A stretch of 64,000 nt of DNA. Source: Loripinus fragilis (taxonomy: Eukaryota > Mollusca > Bivalvia > Lucinida > Lucinidae). The stretch spans positions 67,110,223 through 67,174,222 of the forward strand of contig OZ026524.1 of NCBI GenBank assembly GCA_964019695.1. Direction: 5' to 3'. This document shows positions 1-10,574 of this stretch, piece by piece. The position numbers and the translations under genes are program-made. Under the pieces are notes generated by a model. The model did no database searches. It saw only the letters and a list, made by a program, of their open reading frames with translations, and was not told where the DNA came from. Every line of letters begins with the position of its first letter. Positions within the stretch are counted from its first letter, which is position 1.

Positions 1-345
1 GTAACTGTTACAATTTTTAATGGTAAAGTTTTCGACGTAAACGAAACGATGTCTTGCGATGTAAAGAATGTCATTTATGCCATTAAATGCAATGGATGCA
101 AAGAACTTTATATTGGTCAAACAGGCGATAAATTACGCACCAGAAGGACTTTACACGCACAACAAATAAGAGACCCTTCAACAAGACAGATTCCTTTAAG
201 TGAACATATCGACAAATGCAGCAGAAGTATTCACAAATTTCAAATGTTTCCTTTCTTTAAAATGCACACAGAAAGTATTTCTGTCAGGTTTGCGAAGGAA
301 AAGCATTTCATTCGATGCTTTAAACCTAAATTAAATGTTTTATGA
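1..345 (+). CDS. Penelope-like element, C-terminal GIY-YIG endonuclease part (5' end outside window)
   Basis: The frame is open from base 1, so this is the C-terminal end of a longer protein cut by the window edge; the Met at base 49 is internal. The visible part carries the GIY-YIG signature: VIYAIKC, then CNGCKELYIGQTGD, an RTRR-x-LH stretch and an EHIDKC stretch. The Cys pair just before YIG is characteristic of the endonuclease domain fused to the reverse transcriptase of Penelope-like retroelements (PLEs), where it nicks target DNA. The frame ends at a TGA after base 342. No inactivating change is visible in this part. The reverse transcriptase would lie to the left of the window. The family call is firm; whether the whole element is intact cannot be seen. 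Confidence 0.88.
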   Translation, partial: VTVTIFNGKVFDVNETMSCDVKNVIYAIKCNGCKELYIGQTGDKLRTRRTLHAQQIRDPSTRQIPLSEHIDKCSRSIHKFQMFPFFKMHTESISVRFAKEKHFIRCFKPKLNVL

Positions 346-453
346 ACAGCTATTCAAAAAACGTATAGTCACGTCACGTGACCTCTAAGTTAACGTTTCA
401 ACGTGACGACGTCAAAACGTGACGTCTCAACGTTACGACGTTACTATGCAACA

Positions 454-483
454 GCCCTGAAGAGCTCAGCGAAACGCGTTGGC
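454..483 (+). ncRNA. Hammerhead-ribozyme-like motif of the Penelope element
   Basis: The catalytic core is present in the right order. CTGAAGA (457-463) matches CUGANGA, where position 7 may be any base. A minimal helix II follows (GC-TCA-GC, 464-470), then GAAA (471-474), then a one-base-pair helix III closed by CGCG (A474 with T479), with T480 as the cleavage-site base. Helix I can form from GCC (454-456) and GGC (481-483). Short helices of this type are described for PLE hammerheads. Activity is not shown by sequence, and only three base pairs of helix I are visible. Confidence 0.55.
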
Positions 484-542
484 ATTTTATTTAGCAAAGT
501 TTATATTAAATAAAACCAAAACATGTAACGTCAACTCATTAT

Positions 543-546
<4 letters not shown>

Positions 547-639
<93 letters not shown>
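547..639. repeat. (AT)n microsatellite
   Basis: Uninterrupted AT dinucleotide tract of about 93 bp. It lies between the Penelope 3' end and a SINE body fragment, replacing the part where the SINE head should be. Confidence 0.97.
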
Positions 640-640
<1 letters not shown>

Positions 641-697
641 CTCACCAGAGGCAAAATATTTACAGCATCTATCGGCTCAGTTGATTCATTATATCCC
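641..697 (+). mobile_element. SINE body fragment, head missing
   Basis: The stretch beginning CTCACCAGAGGC and running through TATCGGCTCAGTTGATT closely matches the sequence that follows the B box in the minus-strand SINE copies at 28.1 and 56.3 kb. The tRNA-like head is absent here; an (AT)n tract occupies its place. Similarity fades after about base 700. Confidence 0.55.
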
Positions 698-940
698 TCT
701 GTATTTATCTACTGTATGAATCTGCATCAGTTTCTGATCCTGTGTAGCTCGAAAGCAATGATGTTTGTGAAATTGTATTTCCGCACTTCTGATATTTATC
801 TAATTTCACTTGTATCCTTGGATCCATCAGGCTTTCATTTGCGAACTAAATAGATGCCATCCATTGAAAAAGAACGGATATACGACGTGTACTACATCAG
901 TCGTTGTCAATATCAGCGCTTCCTGAACATCCTTTTTGGG

Positions 941-1138
<198 letters not shown>

Positions 1139-1410
1139 CGCTCGATAAACTTGGATAAAGTCTCGTATTTTGTCTTTTGTTTATCAACCCTTTTGATTAT
1201 CCCAATAATAGATGATCGATTGTGTGTATCATTCAACCATTGTTGATAACAGTTTCCAATGAGCACCAACTGCTATTTTACAGAATTATTGGAAAAGATT
1301 GAAAAAGATCAACATTTTAAATTTTTAATTGAATATGGCTGAGCCGTGACATGACATACATGTAGCCACAACAAAGTATTTGCTGTATGCTCCGAGGCAG
1401 TGGGTAGATA

Positions 1411-1627
1411 TGAGCCGCGACATGATATTTCCAACAATGTGATACATGTATATGCGAACAGCGAAGCCTCAGTCTGATCAGAGCTAGTAGCTTGAGTATT
1501 CAATGACTGTTATTTTACTAACTGAACTCCATTTGGAGTTTCTCAGCTTAAATGAAGTCTGCAGAGGCTCGTCTGAGTCTACACTTGTCAAAATGCCACA
1601 TTTATGGAAATCACATGTCCCGGCCCA
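1411..1627. mobile_element. MITE family A, copy 1
   Basis: About 217 bp bounded by inverted repeats of roughly 20 bp (left TGAGCCGCGACATGATATTT; the right end reads as its complement, GGAAATCACATGTCCCGGCCCA). It is clearly related over its whole length to the copies at 38.0 and 51.2 kb, sharing CCAACAATGTG, CTTGAATATTC-like and CATTTGGAGTTTCT words. No coding capacity. Confidence 0.65.
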
Positions 1628-2006
1628 TTATGAACACAAACCTTCTTCCTGACTTTGATCAGACTGTACTGATGCCTAGGTTGATCTGAATCTTTTTTGA
1701 CGCGAAGCCATTTTGCTGGTTTTCTAATGTCGCGGCTGAACTGTTACCCCGTATAAGCCTAGCATTCTTTTTGTGGGACATATTAAACAGTGTGAACATG
1801 GTATGCACTGTTTGCCTACAGAATATTATATTAAAGTGAATAAAAATAAAAAGAACTTTCCATCAACCTTTTAAAATGTAAATGACTGGTCCAATTGGAC
1901 CAGTCTATTTACGTTTAAAGGGTTATGGGAAAAAATAGCGTGGGAAATTCCATTCGGCTTAAATGGGAAACGTATTTTGCTTGTAAAATAAATGTCTTCA
2001 TTATAG

Positions 2007-2117
2007 ATCCATGCAAAAACAGTCCCTGTGAGAACGGCGGTACCTGCGAGAATGTTTTGGTCAAACACGAATGCCAATGTATTGAGCCTTGGACAGGAGA
2101 CGACTGCTCTAAAAAAG
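2007..2117 (+). CDS. EGF-like domain exon (E1) of a multi-EGF protein
   Basis: An acceptor (TTCATTATAG, ending 2006) and a donor (AAAAAAG|GTAAG) bound a 111-bp exon in phase 1-1, typical of EGF exons. The product reads DPCKNSPCENGGTC, then two more Cys pairs ending WTGDDC, giving the six cysteines of an extracellular EGF domain. The second-to-third cysteine loop (C-ENGG-T-C) fits the O-fucose consensus found in Notch-type EGF repeats. There is no calcium-binding DxDE start. It is on the same strand and in the same phase as the exons at 20.8, 42.5 and 55.5 kb but is not one of their near-identical copies. The parent protein cannot be named from one exon. Confidence 0.85.
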
Positions 2118-4070
2118 GTAAGAAGCAAGGAGGTGCCGTTTTAAAGATGGCCCCAGCCCGATAAAACCTGACCATTGAGTTTCCAAGCAGGTCATGGCAT
2201 GCTCTAACTACAGTGTAGGTTGCTAGAATGACATTGAATACATGAAACCAGTTGAGAAATTATAACTTTCATGGAGCGAGTAACAAATGTACTGATCAGA
2301 CTACACGGCTGCACAGGCTGGTCTGCACTTTTGCTGTTTGCATACATTAAAATCTAGTTTTCGTGCGTGAAGGCCCATATCTAAAGTGAAGGAGTCTGGC
2401 AAAATTGTAGTCAGGTACATACCCACAAACGACAAAATGAATATCACATGAAGCAGTTACAAAAAATAATTTAAAAAATGCAAGAGTAACCTTTTTGAGT
2501 AAGTTAATGTATTTTATTTTTATCTTCTGGAGTTGTTGTTATTTTCATGGTCGTGTGGGTAATAAAAGCCCTACATTACCAAAATCTAGATCAAATGTTT
2601 TATCCAAAGCTAGGCCTATCAACATGCCTGTAAACACGTAACACATTTTCTAATTGGTCACTTCTCAAACTCATTATTTCTGACCAAGCGCTATTACATT
2701 GAAATGAGTTTTTGCCTAAATATCTGCAGTTTAATGGGCAAAAGTGTAGCGGTCTTTTAGAAAAGATGTCTTCCAATCGACAATTTTGGGTCAAAAATGC
2801 AAAAAATGTTATTTTTTGGAAAAATGGGTTTGAGTGAAGTTTTAATCAAATTAAAGTGCAATTGGTAATAAACTGGTCTAGCCAACTTCAACAAACACCA
2901 AACACTTGAAATTTTAATTAAAGTATATTTTGTATGCATTTTTTAAGATATGACATCTTTCAACATTTTTGAAATTTATCAGTAGCAAGTGCTAAAATTG
3001 TTGAATTAATTTTATTATTTGTTCTGAGCATGATAGGCCAAACAGAATAGTTCTTGATTCGTCCTTTTTGAGATTACAAACATTTCACTGCTGCTGTGCA
3101 CTTCAAGTTTGTATGTGAAACTTAAAATGTCAATTTGATGGCACTTTGCATTTTTTTCAATTTCAAAACTAGAACAGTGACGTCTAGTGGTAATAAATAA
3201 TTGTTGAAAAATTCAATGCCGTGTCGCAGATAATAAGGTGTAAAGAACAGTGCGAACTTCCTATGTAAATTGCATGTTTAGAGCTTATTTTCTATGGTTT
3301 AGCTGCTGCATCTTCAAACCAACAAAAATGCAAATCGATCACGTCTCTGTGGAATATTTCATATCGTAGAAAACTGTGACTTTAGAAATGGGGGCACTTT
3401 TATTCTAGCATTGTCTGTGCAAGAAGTACCTGTCATTTTTAAATGAAACGACCTGCAGAGTCTCGGTAAAGCCTTGGTTTATTTATGGAAACATGCAATT
3501 TGTATACCCGATTCTTACTTTCGAAACAAGCGTAAAATGTAAGGTGACCAATTAGAAATTTTGTTAAGTGTATATGGTACGTTTTTCCATAATAAATGGG
3601 TTAGAATGCACTGCAGACTGCATCTCCTCCTTTTATTACTGATGAGCAGCTATATTTACTTAGGCAGAGAAGTGGATAATTCTTATCATAAACTAAGAAT
3701 AAACTGGTTAGAAAAAATATTTGAACATCTAAGTGGGGCTTATATTATGGGTTTGAGAGGATAGATATATATATTATCCTATAGAAAAAGACAATAACAC
3801 CATTGGAAAATATACCCAAGCATGCACAAAACGTAAGTGAATATGATCAAGAAATACCACAAGCACACACTGCAGACCATCCAACGGCACCGTGAGGACG
3901 AGCCACAGAACATCTATAGTAATAATACATCTGTAAGCCAATACTAGCAAAGGAAACAGCTTTCTCTTCCTTCAATATGATTGCAAAACTTGAATGGACA
4001 AAAAGTAATGCATAACAAAACAAAGACAAACAGAGAACTCCCACAAACAATGGGAAGTACATTAAACAAT
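2118..4070. other. Intron-like AT-rich sequence, nothing recognised
   Basis: Follows the EGF exon donor. No convincing coding sequence. A stretch near 2300-2375 (ATCAGACT..GGCTGGTCTGCAC..AAGGCCCAT) resembles the right end of MITE family C. The rest is AT-rich and featureless by eye. Confidence 0.5.
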
Positions 4071-4075
4071 AGATC

Positions 4076-4372
4076 AACAACAACAAAACCACCGCCGTAG
4101 AACGGACAGCAGCCTAAGCCACAAGTAGGCTTAAATACATTTTACAGGCGTCAAACCTTCATTCTAGATTATGTTGTTGTTAAATCTGGATAGTACAAAA
4201 AACACTCGCCACAACAAGAGCACATCCAGTCAAGCAACCAATTGCGCACACGCATAAGATGACCATAAAACTAAGATAAAATACCAACTTCCACACAATT
4301 GAAGCAGCAAAATTAAATGCGTTAACGACACCAAAACCACCGCCTTAGAACGTACAGCAGCCTAAGTCACTA
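4076..4372. repeat. Dispersed ~45-bp duplicate pair
   Basis: The stretch with AAAACCACCGCCGTAGAACG and CAGCAGCCTAAG at about 4084-4122 recurs with few changes at about 4334-4370. Function unknown. Confidence 0.5.
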
Positions 4373-4668
4373 GGAGGTTTTCTCTAGCTGTTCGCAACAC
4401 ACAAGTCAAACCTATCGTCACGCAAGTAGACAACAATTGTATGTATACTTTTATCAGTTACCTCTCATATCAACTGTATTGCTGCGCGTTGCCTGATAAA
4501 CGTTGTCTATCTCACGGCATGTTGCCTTTATCAGGTCATGATGACGTTGCACTTTTTGAATGACGTCGCTAATGACGCAGAATCAACACAAAATCGAAAA
4601 TTACGTCATAATCGCTAGTTTGAAGAGTGAAACAATGGAAAAACTGATAAATAGAATACCAGGTTCGC

Positions 4669-4905
4669 GTCTTTTGATATCAAGTTTACCAGGCTCGGCT
4701 TTGAGAATGCTTGTTGAATCGCTCGTCAAGCCTCGCGATGTCAACAAGCGTTCTCAAAGCCTTGCCTGGTAAACTTGATATCAAAAGACACTCACCAAGT
4801 ATTCTCTATAACTCGGTAAGCCTCGCGATGTCAACAAGCGTTCTCAAAGCCTTGCCTGGTAAACTTGATATCAAAAGACACTCACCTAGTATTCTCTATA
4901 TAACA
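4669..4905. repeat. Inverted plus tandem repeat
   Basis: A 49-bp arm (4669-4717) is inverted at 4741-4789 with about three mismatches and a 23-bp spacer, so a strong hairpin is possible. The right arm lies inside a 90-bp unit that is then repeated directly (words such as CCTCGCGATGTCAACAAGCG begin at 4731 and again at 4821). The reading frames here are by-products of the repeat. Confidence 0.85.
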
Positions 4906-5400
4906 GTACCTGCTATCTCTATCATTGTCCCCATGGATCGGAGCAGCGTTACATAAAAAGGCAAAATTGATCAGAATTTCTTTGATGTATTTACGCCTGT
5001 CTGTTCGCTTACACAACACTGTCATCAGATTTCCAGAGTGTTCTAGGGCACGACACAAGTAAATATGTTTATCAATGTTCAGTATCTTCACGAATACTAA
5101 TCACCCGTGTTCGAAATATCAACAACAACTCGTAGATACTGCTGCAAAGCTGACAAATATATCAATGTTGACACTTTCACTTTCTAGTCAGCAATATGCT
5201 TTGTGTTACAGACCCGGAGCAGATGTTTTTTACGTAATATCTGAAATAAGAGATTTAATTGATAAAAAATATCACCAATCTGAACTGACAATTTTGTATG
5301 GAGCACATTGTGGCTTTACACAGTTAGCTTTGTTGCGATAAAGGTTCCTTCTACGTCATTGATGTTTTTTACGAAATGAATATATTTATGAGAACGAAGG

Positions 5401-5858
5401 CACACTGGTAAATGTATACGTCAATTTGCTGGTATTTACGCATATTGCCGGTACTTCGAAAATTCATAGACCGGATGTGGTAGATATTAGTGTTAATACT
5501 ATATTGAAAAACATGCTGTATACCAAGGGGACTATAGAATTCGATCATTTTTAAGTATTCGGCATGCACATAGCGATTTATGTAAGCATTTAGGAATAGA
5601 TTCGAGTACCGATCCGGATGTTAGGTATTCGATCGGTACTCAAATCTATTCCTAAATGCTTACATAAATCGACATGCACATACTAAAAGCTTAAAAATGA
5701 TTGAAATCTATATAGTCCCTTTGACATATGGCATGTTTTCCTATATATAGTATTAACACTGACAAAAATGAAAATACCTACCACATCTGCTTTATGAAGT
5801 ACCAGCAATACGTGTAAGTACCGGCAAAGCAACGTATAAATTTACCAGTGTGGTAGGA
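5401..5858. repeat. Long foldback (inverted repeat) element
   Basis: The left arm 5401-5614 and right arm 5631-5858 are imperfect reverse complements around a 16-base loop. The innermost ~40 bp (GATTTATGTAAGCATTTAGG .. GTACCGATC) pairs almost perfectly. Outer parts share CACACTGGTAAAT, GATGTGGTAG and AGTGTTAATACTATA in inverted order with small indels. It looks like a non-autonomous foldback element or hairpin MITE. Confidence 0.8.
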
Positions 5859-5859
5859 G

Positions 5860-7196
5860 GCAGTTAATGTATATATGGATACTTCTTAAACGTTTAAATT
5901 AATAAGAGGTGCGTTTTGCACGATGTAGGTATATGGGTGCATAAGGGATATACAAATGAATTCAATGTGGCCATTAATCTCTTTCTATAAGAGTGACTCG
6001 GCATCAACGTAACTGTTTCAATATTACTATTCCTTGTGCCACCAAATATTGCTGAGGAGGAGAGTGAGAGAGGGTAGAGAGCTGGTTGCTTTACCTTAAT
6101 TGTGTTATGGTTGTCTTTGTTCTATGTCTAGATCCCCACGGAGTCATGGATTTTGCTGTAGTCTGTGATTGTGGTATTTCCTGGGCATACTCACATACAT
6201 TTTGGAGAACGTTGAGACAGCAAAGCACCTCGATATAACCTAGACTGATAGCATAGATTAGGGTCAACACATCTCTGAAATTCTACCAATGTCAAGTGGG
6301 TTCCTTAGCAGGAACTTGGATTTTGCACCAAAGAGTACTATTGGAGTATAGCCCTTCAAATGGAACACTGTTTTTTGGTAATAACATTAAATCTAAAATG
6401 GGAATTTTAAATTTAATTTGAAAACTATATTTTAACCAAAAAACCCTAACCAAAAATATTTATTGAAGTTTGTATACGTTTTCATAAATGCTGGGATAGG
6501 ATGGAATTTTAAGTTTCTTAACGTTTTATGCCAAATAACATTCCCTTCTTGTACCCTGAGCGATATGGATCAATGACTATCAGTTGAATATAAAACCATG
6601 TATATACTAATATTAGACAATCTACAATGCATTAGTGGGTTTTAAATGTAGCTGTATATTGGCTTGCGTTGCTGTTTATCAGCATAGTCAACAATAGTTC
6701 AGTTATCTAACCATGTCACAAAGATAGTTGCACAAACGAAAGGCTTCATCTATAGATACCAACTACCCAAAATTCCCTCTTAGTTGGGAGCCCCCTTTTG
6801 CCTAGCTATTCCATGAATGAGTCTGCTTATTGATCTCACCACTCCCATATGAAAACATGCATATTTTCCATCATATAAAGATGCAGTAAAAGTTAAATAT
6901 AACATGAAATGAAGTACATATAAGTGTCCGTACATCTGTGATCTTATTCATATTTTCAGGCCTGTGCATTTCTAGTTGTACGCTCGCACATACAGACACA
7001 TGAACAAAACATACAATAAGGTAGCCAGATGGAAGCAGGCAAAACGATGGTACTTAGTAGGCATGAAACGCGTTAATAACCCATTATCCGTAGAACTATA
7101 TAAGCAGCTTGAATTGCATCGTAAACCGCACCATTTGATATTACAAAATGATTGTCTGCTGTAATCTCTAATGGACAATTTATAGCTGAGCAAATA
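5860..7196. other. No gene recognised
   Basis: AT-rich sequence between the foldback repeat and the LTR element. Short open frames on both strands at 6972-7282 overlap one another and show no domain. Confidence 0.4.
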
Positions 7197-7200
7197 CTAC
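7197..7200. other. Target-site duplication CTAC, left
   Basis: CTAC directly precedes the left LTR and matches CTAC at 16747-16750 after the right LTR. Confidence 0.75.
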
Positions 7201-9270
7201 TGTAGCGTCCCTGGTCTAAACACAACAATCCATACGGACGAATATCGGAGCCTCTGGTATAACTATATATGTGTTCATACACGGGGGGTAACCTCTGTGA
7301 TATGTGGGGGGTAAATGATACGTAAGAATATGGCTATTTCACACGTTTATATAGTATAACCTAACAGGCCACAGACCTGTAAATGTAAAAAGGGCACTGA
7401 TTGGCTCAAAAGGTGGGTGGAAGCTCAGCACAATATTTTTAAGTTGTAAGGTGTTTCATGATTGGTCAATAATAAAACTAGGAAATATATTGTATTTATT
7501 TGACGGGTATATCTTTGCTGTACTTTTTGAAACAACTTCTCATTGCTTTTGTTGATTAAGTTTACTGGTGTGGCTTAGAAAAAAGGACCTTGCATTTTGG
7601 TATTTTTTTCAATGAAAATTTCCTCTCATGTAGGGTGCCCACCTTCAGGGGCCAAAAAGTGGTAAAACATGGTGGTCACCATGGTATCTCATATTTGTTT
7701 ATTGGTTGAACTAGGTCCAATCTGTAATTCTACGGCAGCCTCATTGTGCTTGAAGAGTTGTGTGGACCACAGCTTACTCAAAAGCTATAATGGAGGTCTA
7801 TGGAAAAACATTTACAGGTCTGGGCCCAACAGCTTGGAATGATGTATTATGTACAAATGGATGAGGATGACTACAGACTAAAATATGATGATTGAATGAG
7901 TGATGATAGCTTAATACATCTATTATGTATGCACCGATTGCACCCCGTGACACAGCAATAAGGGGTTTGGTGAAATCACATATGCACTTAAAGGGCCAAT
8001 ATATATCCTCAACACAGGAGCAGCCTTACAATCTACTAATGGCTATCACCATGCTATGCACTGTGTATAGCCGTATAAAAAGGGGAGATGTGGGACCTTG
8101 TTTGTGTCTTGCTTTTATAAACCTGGTACCTCTATAGGGGCTTGTTCAGGATTCGAAGTGCTTTCTAAATCGTGTGACCAACAATACACACATATAATGC
8201 TGTTTAGAGTGCTCTTGACCCACCGTGTGGCGAATACCCTGGGGACGGACTTAGGGCTGTTACCGAGGTAGTGGGAGTTCTATCCTTGTACCGGCCGGCC
8301 AGTTTACCACAGACACGGTAAAACTAAAATATAATTCCTCAATCCCACTCAGGGATTAGGCCTAAATATAAATGGTTAATTTACTTCACCGCCTAAAATA
8401 TCAAAGTGAAGCACCTCGCCACTGAGGTTTTCAATTCAACCATGCGCCCTCACCATAGTCAAAAAACACCTATGGAGACTCACCGGGCCACCCTCACCAT
8501 AGTCAAAAAACACCTATGGAGACTCACCGGGTCAACGTATGAAATGATAAGGTCAAGCGCACTGTAAACCCTTACAAGCAAAGCACAACTTAAATATTCA
8601 ATGCAACTTCGAATCCCAAACCCTCTAAAACAACCAGGCTACTCACTGTATATATCAGATGATATACGCTATTGATCAATTCAACGTATAATTCAGGATA
8701 CAGATGCTAAATCTATCTTAACTAACACAAGATTGATACAGAGCGCCCTCCGATAGGAAGATGTCTGCAAGATCTCAAACCACGAATTCCAGCGTTCCAG
8801 GGTGGACGCAGCCGTTTTATACTGGGAAGTCTCCCAGTGGTCGTAGGGTGGTCGTAACTGACCGGAATTTCAGCCAATCACTGGGACGGGTCGTAAAATG
8901 GGAGATGCTGATTGGCCTCAGCTTCACGCGCTAGCCATAGCTAGTGCGCAAGTACTGGCCGTAACTGGCCGCTGAATCCGCCAATGACAAATCTTGTCAT
9001 GCGCAATGGATATGATTGATAAAATAAAATGGCTGCCTCCATGTCGGTGGGAAATTCAAGTGTGAATAAACTGTTTTCTTAGTTTTCATGGATGTGATTG
9101 GGACTTGAAATGTGTTATGCCTGTAGGCACGAATTCTGTGGCATGGGGATACTCTGGGCTTTGTGGGAATGCTGTCATATAGTTTCCGAGAGAGAAATGG
9201 ACAGGTAATTTAGTTGTTGATAGATCAATTGTTTACTTCATCATGCCGGAAGGCTGGCAGGGATGTTTCA
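7201..9270 (-). repeat. 3' LTR (2070 bp, enlarged by a MITE)
   Basis: Matches the LTR at 15142-16746 base for base except for a few substitutions, small A-run indels and a 465-bp insertion at 7363-7827. It includes a 44-bp tandem pair (8447-8532, CACCATAGTC...ACTCACCGGG). Removing the MITE and one AACAG gives exactly the length of the other LTR (1605 bp). The 70-codon plus-strand frame present in both LTRs is antisense and not supported as a gene. Confidence 0.9.
7368..7827. mobile_element. MITE inserted in the 3' LTR
   Basis: A 460-bp insertion absent from the partner LTR. Its ends are imperfect inverted repeats sharing AGACCTGTAAATGT (left 7368-7386, right 7808-7827). It is flanked by AACAG on both sides (7363-7367 and 7828-7832), where the other LTR has a single AACAG (15304-15308). 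It has no coding capacity. The 5-bp duplication does not identify a superfamily. Confidence 0.85.
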
Positions 9271-9282
9271 CTGCCCCCTCGG
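9271..9282 (-). other. Polypurine tract
   Basis: Read on the minus strand, GAGGGGGCAG lies directly before the TGAAAC start of the 3' LTR, the position and composition expected for priming of plus-strand DNA synthesis. Confidence 0.75.
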
Positions 9283-10190
9283 TTCGAAAAGTTCGTCCCG
9301 AACTTACATTGAACATTTTAAAAAAAACATCCGCAGTCCATTTCTCTTTTGGAGATCAAATGACATCTAATCATCTCTAACAAAATTAACATTTGTTAAG
9401 AACTAATTTCCAGAGACAATTCCCAATCTGGGGACTTTGTCTAGCATATCTAGCAAATCATAAGTACTCATTCTAGTGTACTAATATTGAAGCAAATGTT
9501 GACAGACAATGCATATGATAACAGGATCTTTGATGAAATGATGTGTATAATGTGAGGACTATTATGTGACTCTGTTTCTTTTTCAGAGAGAAATTCACAT
9601 CTGCATCACTCTGCTCTCTATCTGAATATAGCAGAGGGAAACAAATGAACAACGTCTCGAGGACCATATGGAGAAGAGTCCAGAATTTGTCTCTTACCAC
9701 CCATTCAAATGCATCACAGCAATCCAGTTGTAGATGAAAGGCACATACTACCACATAGGATTCTGGGAAGACACATGGGCCCTACATTAAAATTACTCAG
9801 AGACATCTTCAGAACTCCAACTGGGGAACAACTGAGTGAATCATGACACTCAATACTTGCAACAACTAACCAATTTTTTTCTATTGGTTGACAGCCATTA
9901 TCACAAATTTACCCAGATACCAGGTGGCATGTGCCGTGGCACATACCTCATGGTATCTAAGAAATTCTAAATTATCACAGGTAAATTAATAAATAAATAA
10001 ATTAATATATCTCTTTATAGTTATATCATATATACACAGCTGCCAACCAATTTTATTTTCTAATTATTTTCTTTTTAAAGATCTCTTTTTTTTTCAACAT
10101 GACAAATATATAAACATAAAATCAACATGGGGAATGAGAGAGGGGCAGAAGAAAAGGACCCTTAATTTGACCTAACTTGGTCGAGAAAAA
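9283..10190. other. LTR-element interior without a recognised gene
   Basis: AT-rich with poly-T runs near 10085 (poly-A on the element's strand). A 93-codon minus frame at 9473-9754 shows no motif. It could be 3' untranslated sequence of the zinc-finger unit. Confidence 0.4.
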
Positions 10191-10194
10191 AAAA

Positions 10195-10518
10195 TTATTG
10201 CAGGGGTTGGGGCTGCTCTATCCAGTAGGTTCTCAGCGTATAAACCTGTCCATCAGGTAAGCGCAGGCTTTCCTCTTTCTGAATGGCAAACAGGTTCATA
10301 GGCTGAAACCTCACCGAATAGGCGTCCGAGGCCCATCCTCTCATGGCGCGCTCCCTGGCCTCATTAATGAGGCGAGCATTGGGGGACGGATCGTCAATGC
10401 TCGGCGCACCAAAAAAGAAGTACCTTGGGTCAGCAGGACCCGTTGAAGAGAGGGGGAGGGCCACAAAGTCAGGGGTCTCGTTGACCTCAATCTCTGCGGC
10501 CTCAGTGGCCTGGGCCAA
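10195..10518 (-). CDS. Downstream acidic ORF, probable continuation of the zinc-finger protein
   Basis: The frame is open on the minus strand from about 10555 to 10195 (the stated start is a TTG, not a proven start). The product is rich in Ala, Glu and Pro in its first third (EAAEIEVNETPDF) and ends in a Gln/Pro tail after LPDGQVYTLRTYW. No known domain is recognised. It lies about 60 bp downstream of the zinc-finger frame in another register, with the same unusually GC-rich composition, so the two probably belong to one protein joined by a frameshift or a very short intron. A GTAAGG...CCCCAG pair 37 bp apart exists, but removing it does not restore this frame. Confidence 0.5.
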   Translation of the reverse strand: MAQATEAAEIEVNETPDFVALPLSSTGPADPRYFFFGAPSIDDPSPNARLINEARERAMRGWASDAYSVRFQPMNLFAIQKEESLRLPDGQVYTLRTYWIEQPQPLQ

Positions 10519-10574
10519 AAGGTCCGGGGCATTGTCGGCTACTGGGGGGAAGCAGGAGGGTGGTCAGGGTGACC

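Larger units (their letters stand above)
1..540 (+). mobile_element. 3' end of a Penelope-like retroelement
   Basis: This comprises the GIY-YIG reading frame plus about 195 bp of 3' sequence rich in ACGT/GACGTC words (360-445) and a hammerhead-ribozyme-like motif (454-483). PLEs are known to carry hammerhead motifs in their terminal repeats, which supports reading frame and motif as one element. It stops close to the (AT)n tract at 547. The exact 3' end and target duplication cannot be fixed because the 5' end is missing. Confidence 0.75.

Noticed and set aside
7925..8137. Identical 70-codon plus-strand frame here and at 15401-15613
   Set aside because: It lies in both LTRs, antisense to the element; identity reflects recent LTR origin, not coding constraint. 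No domain.
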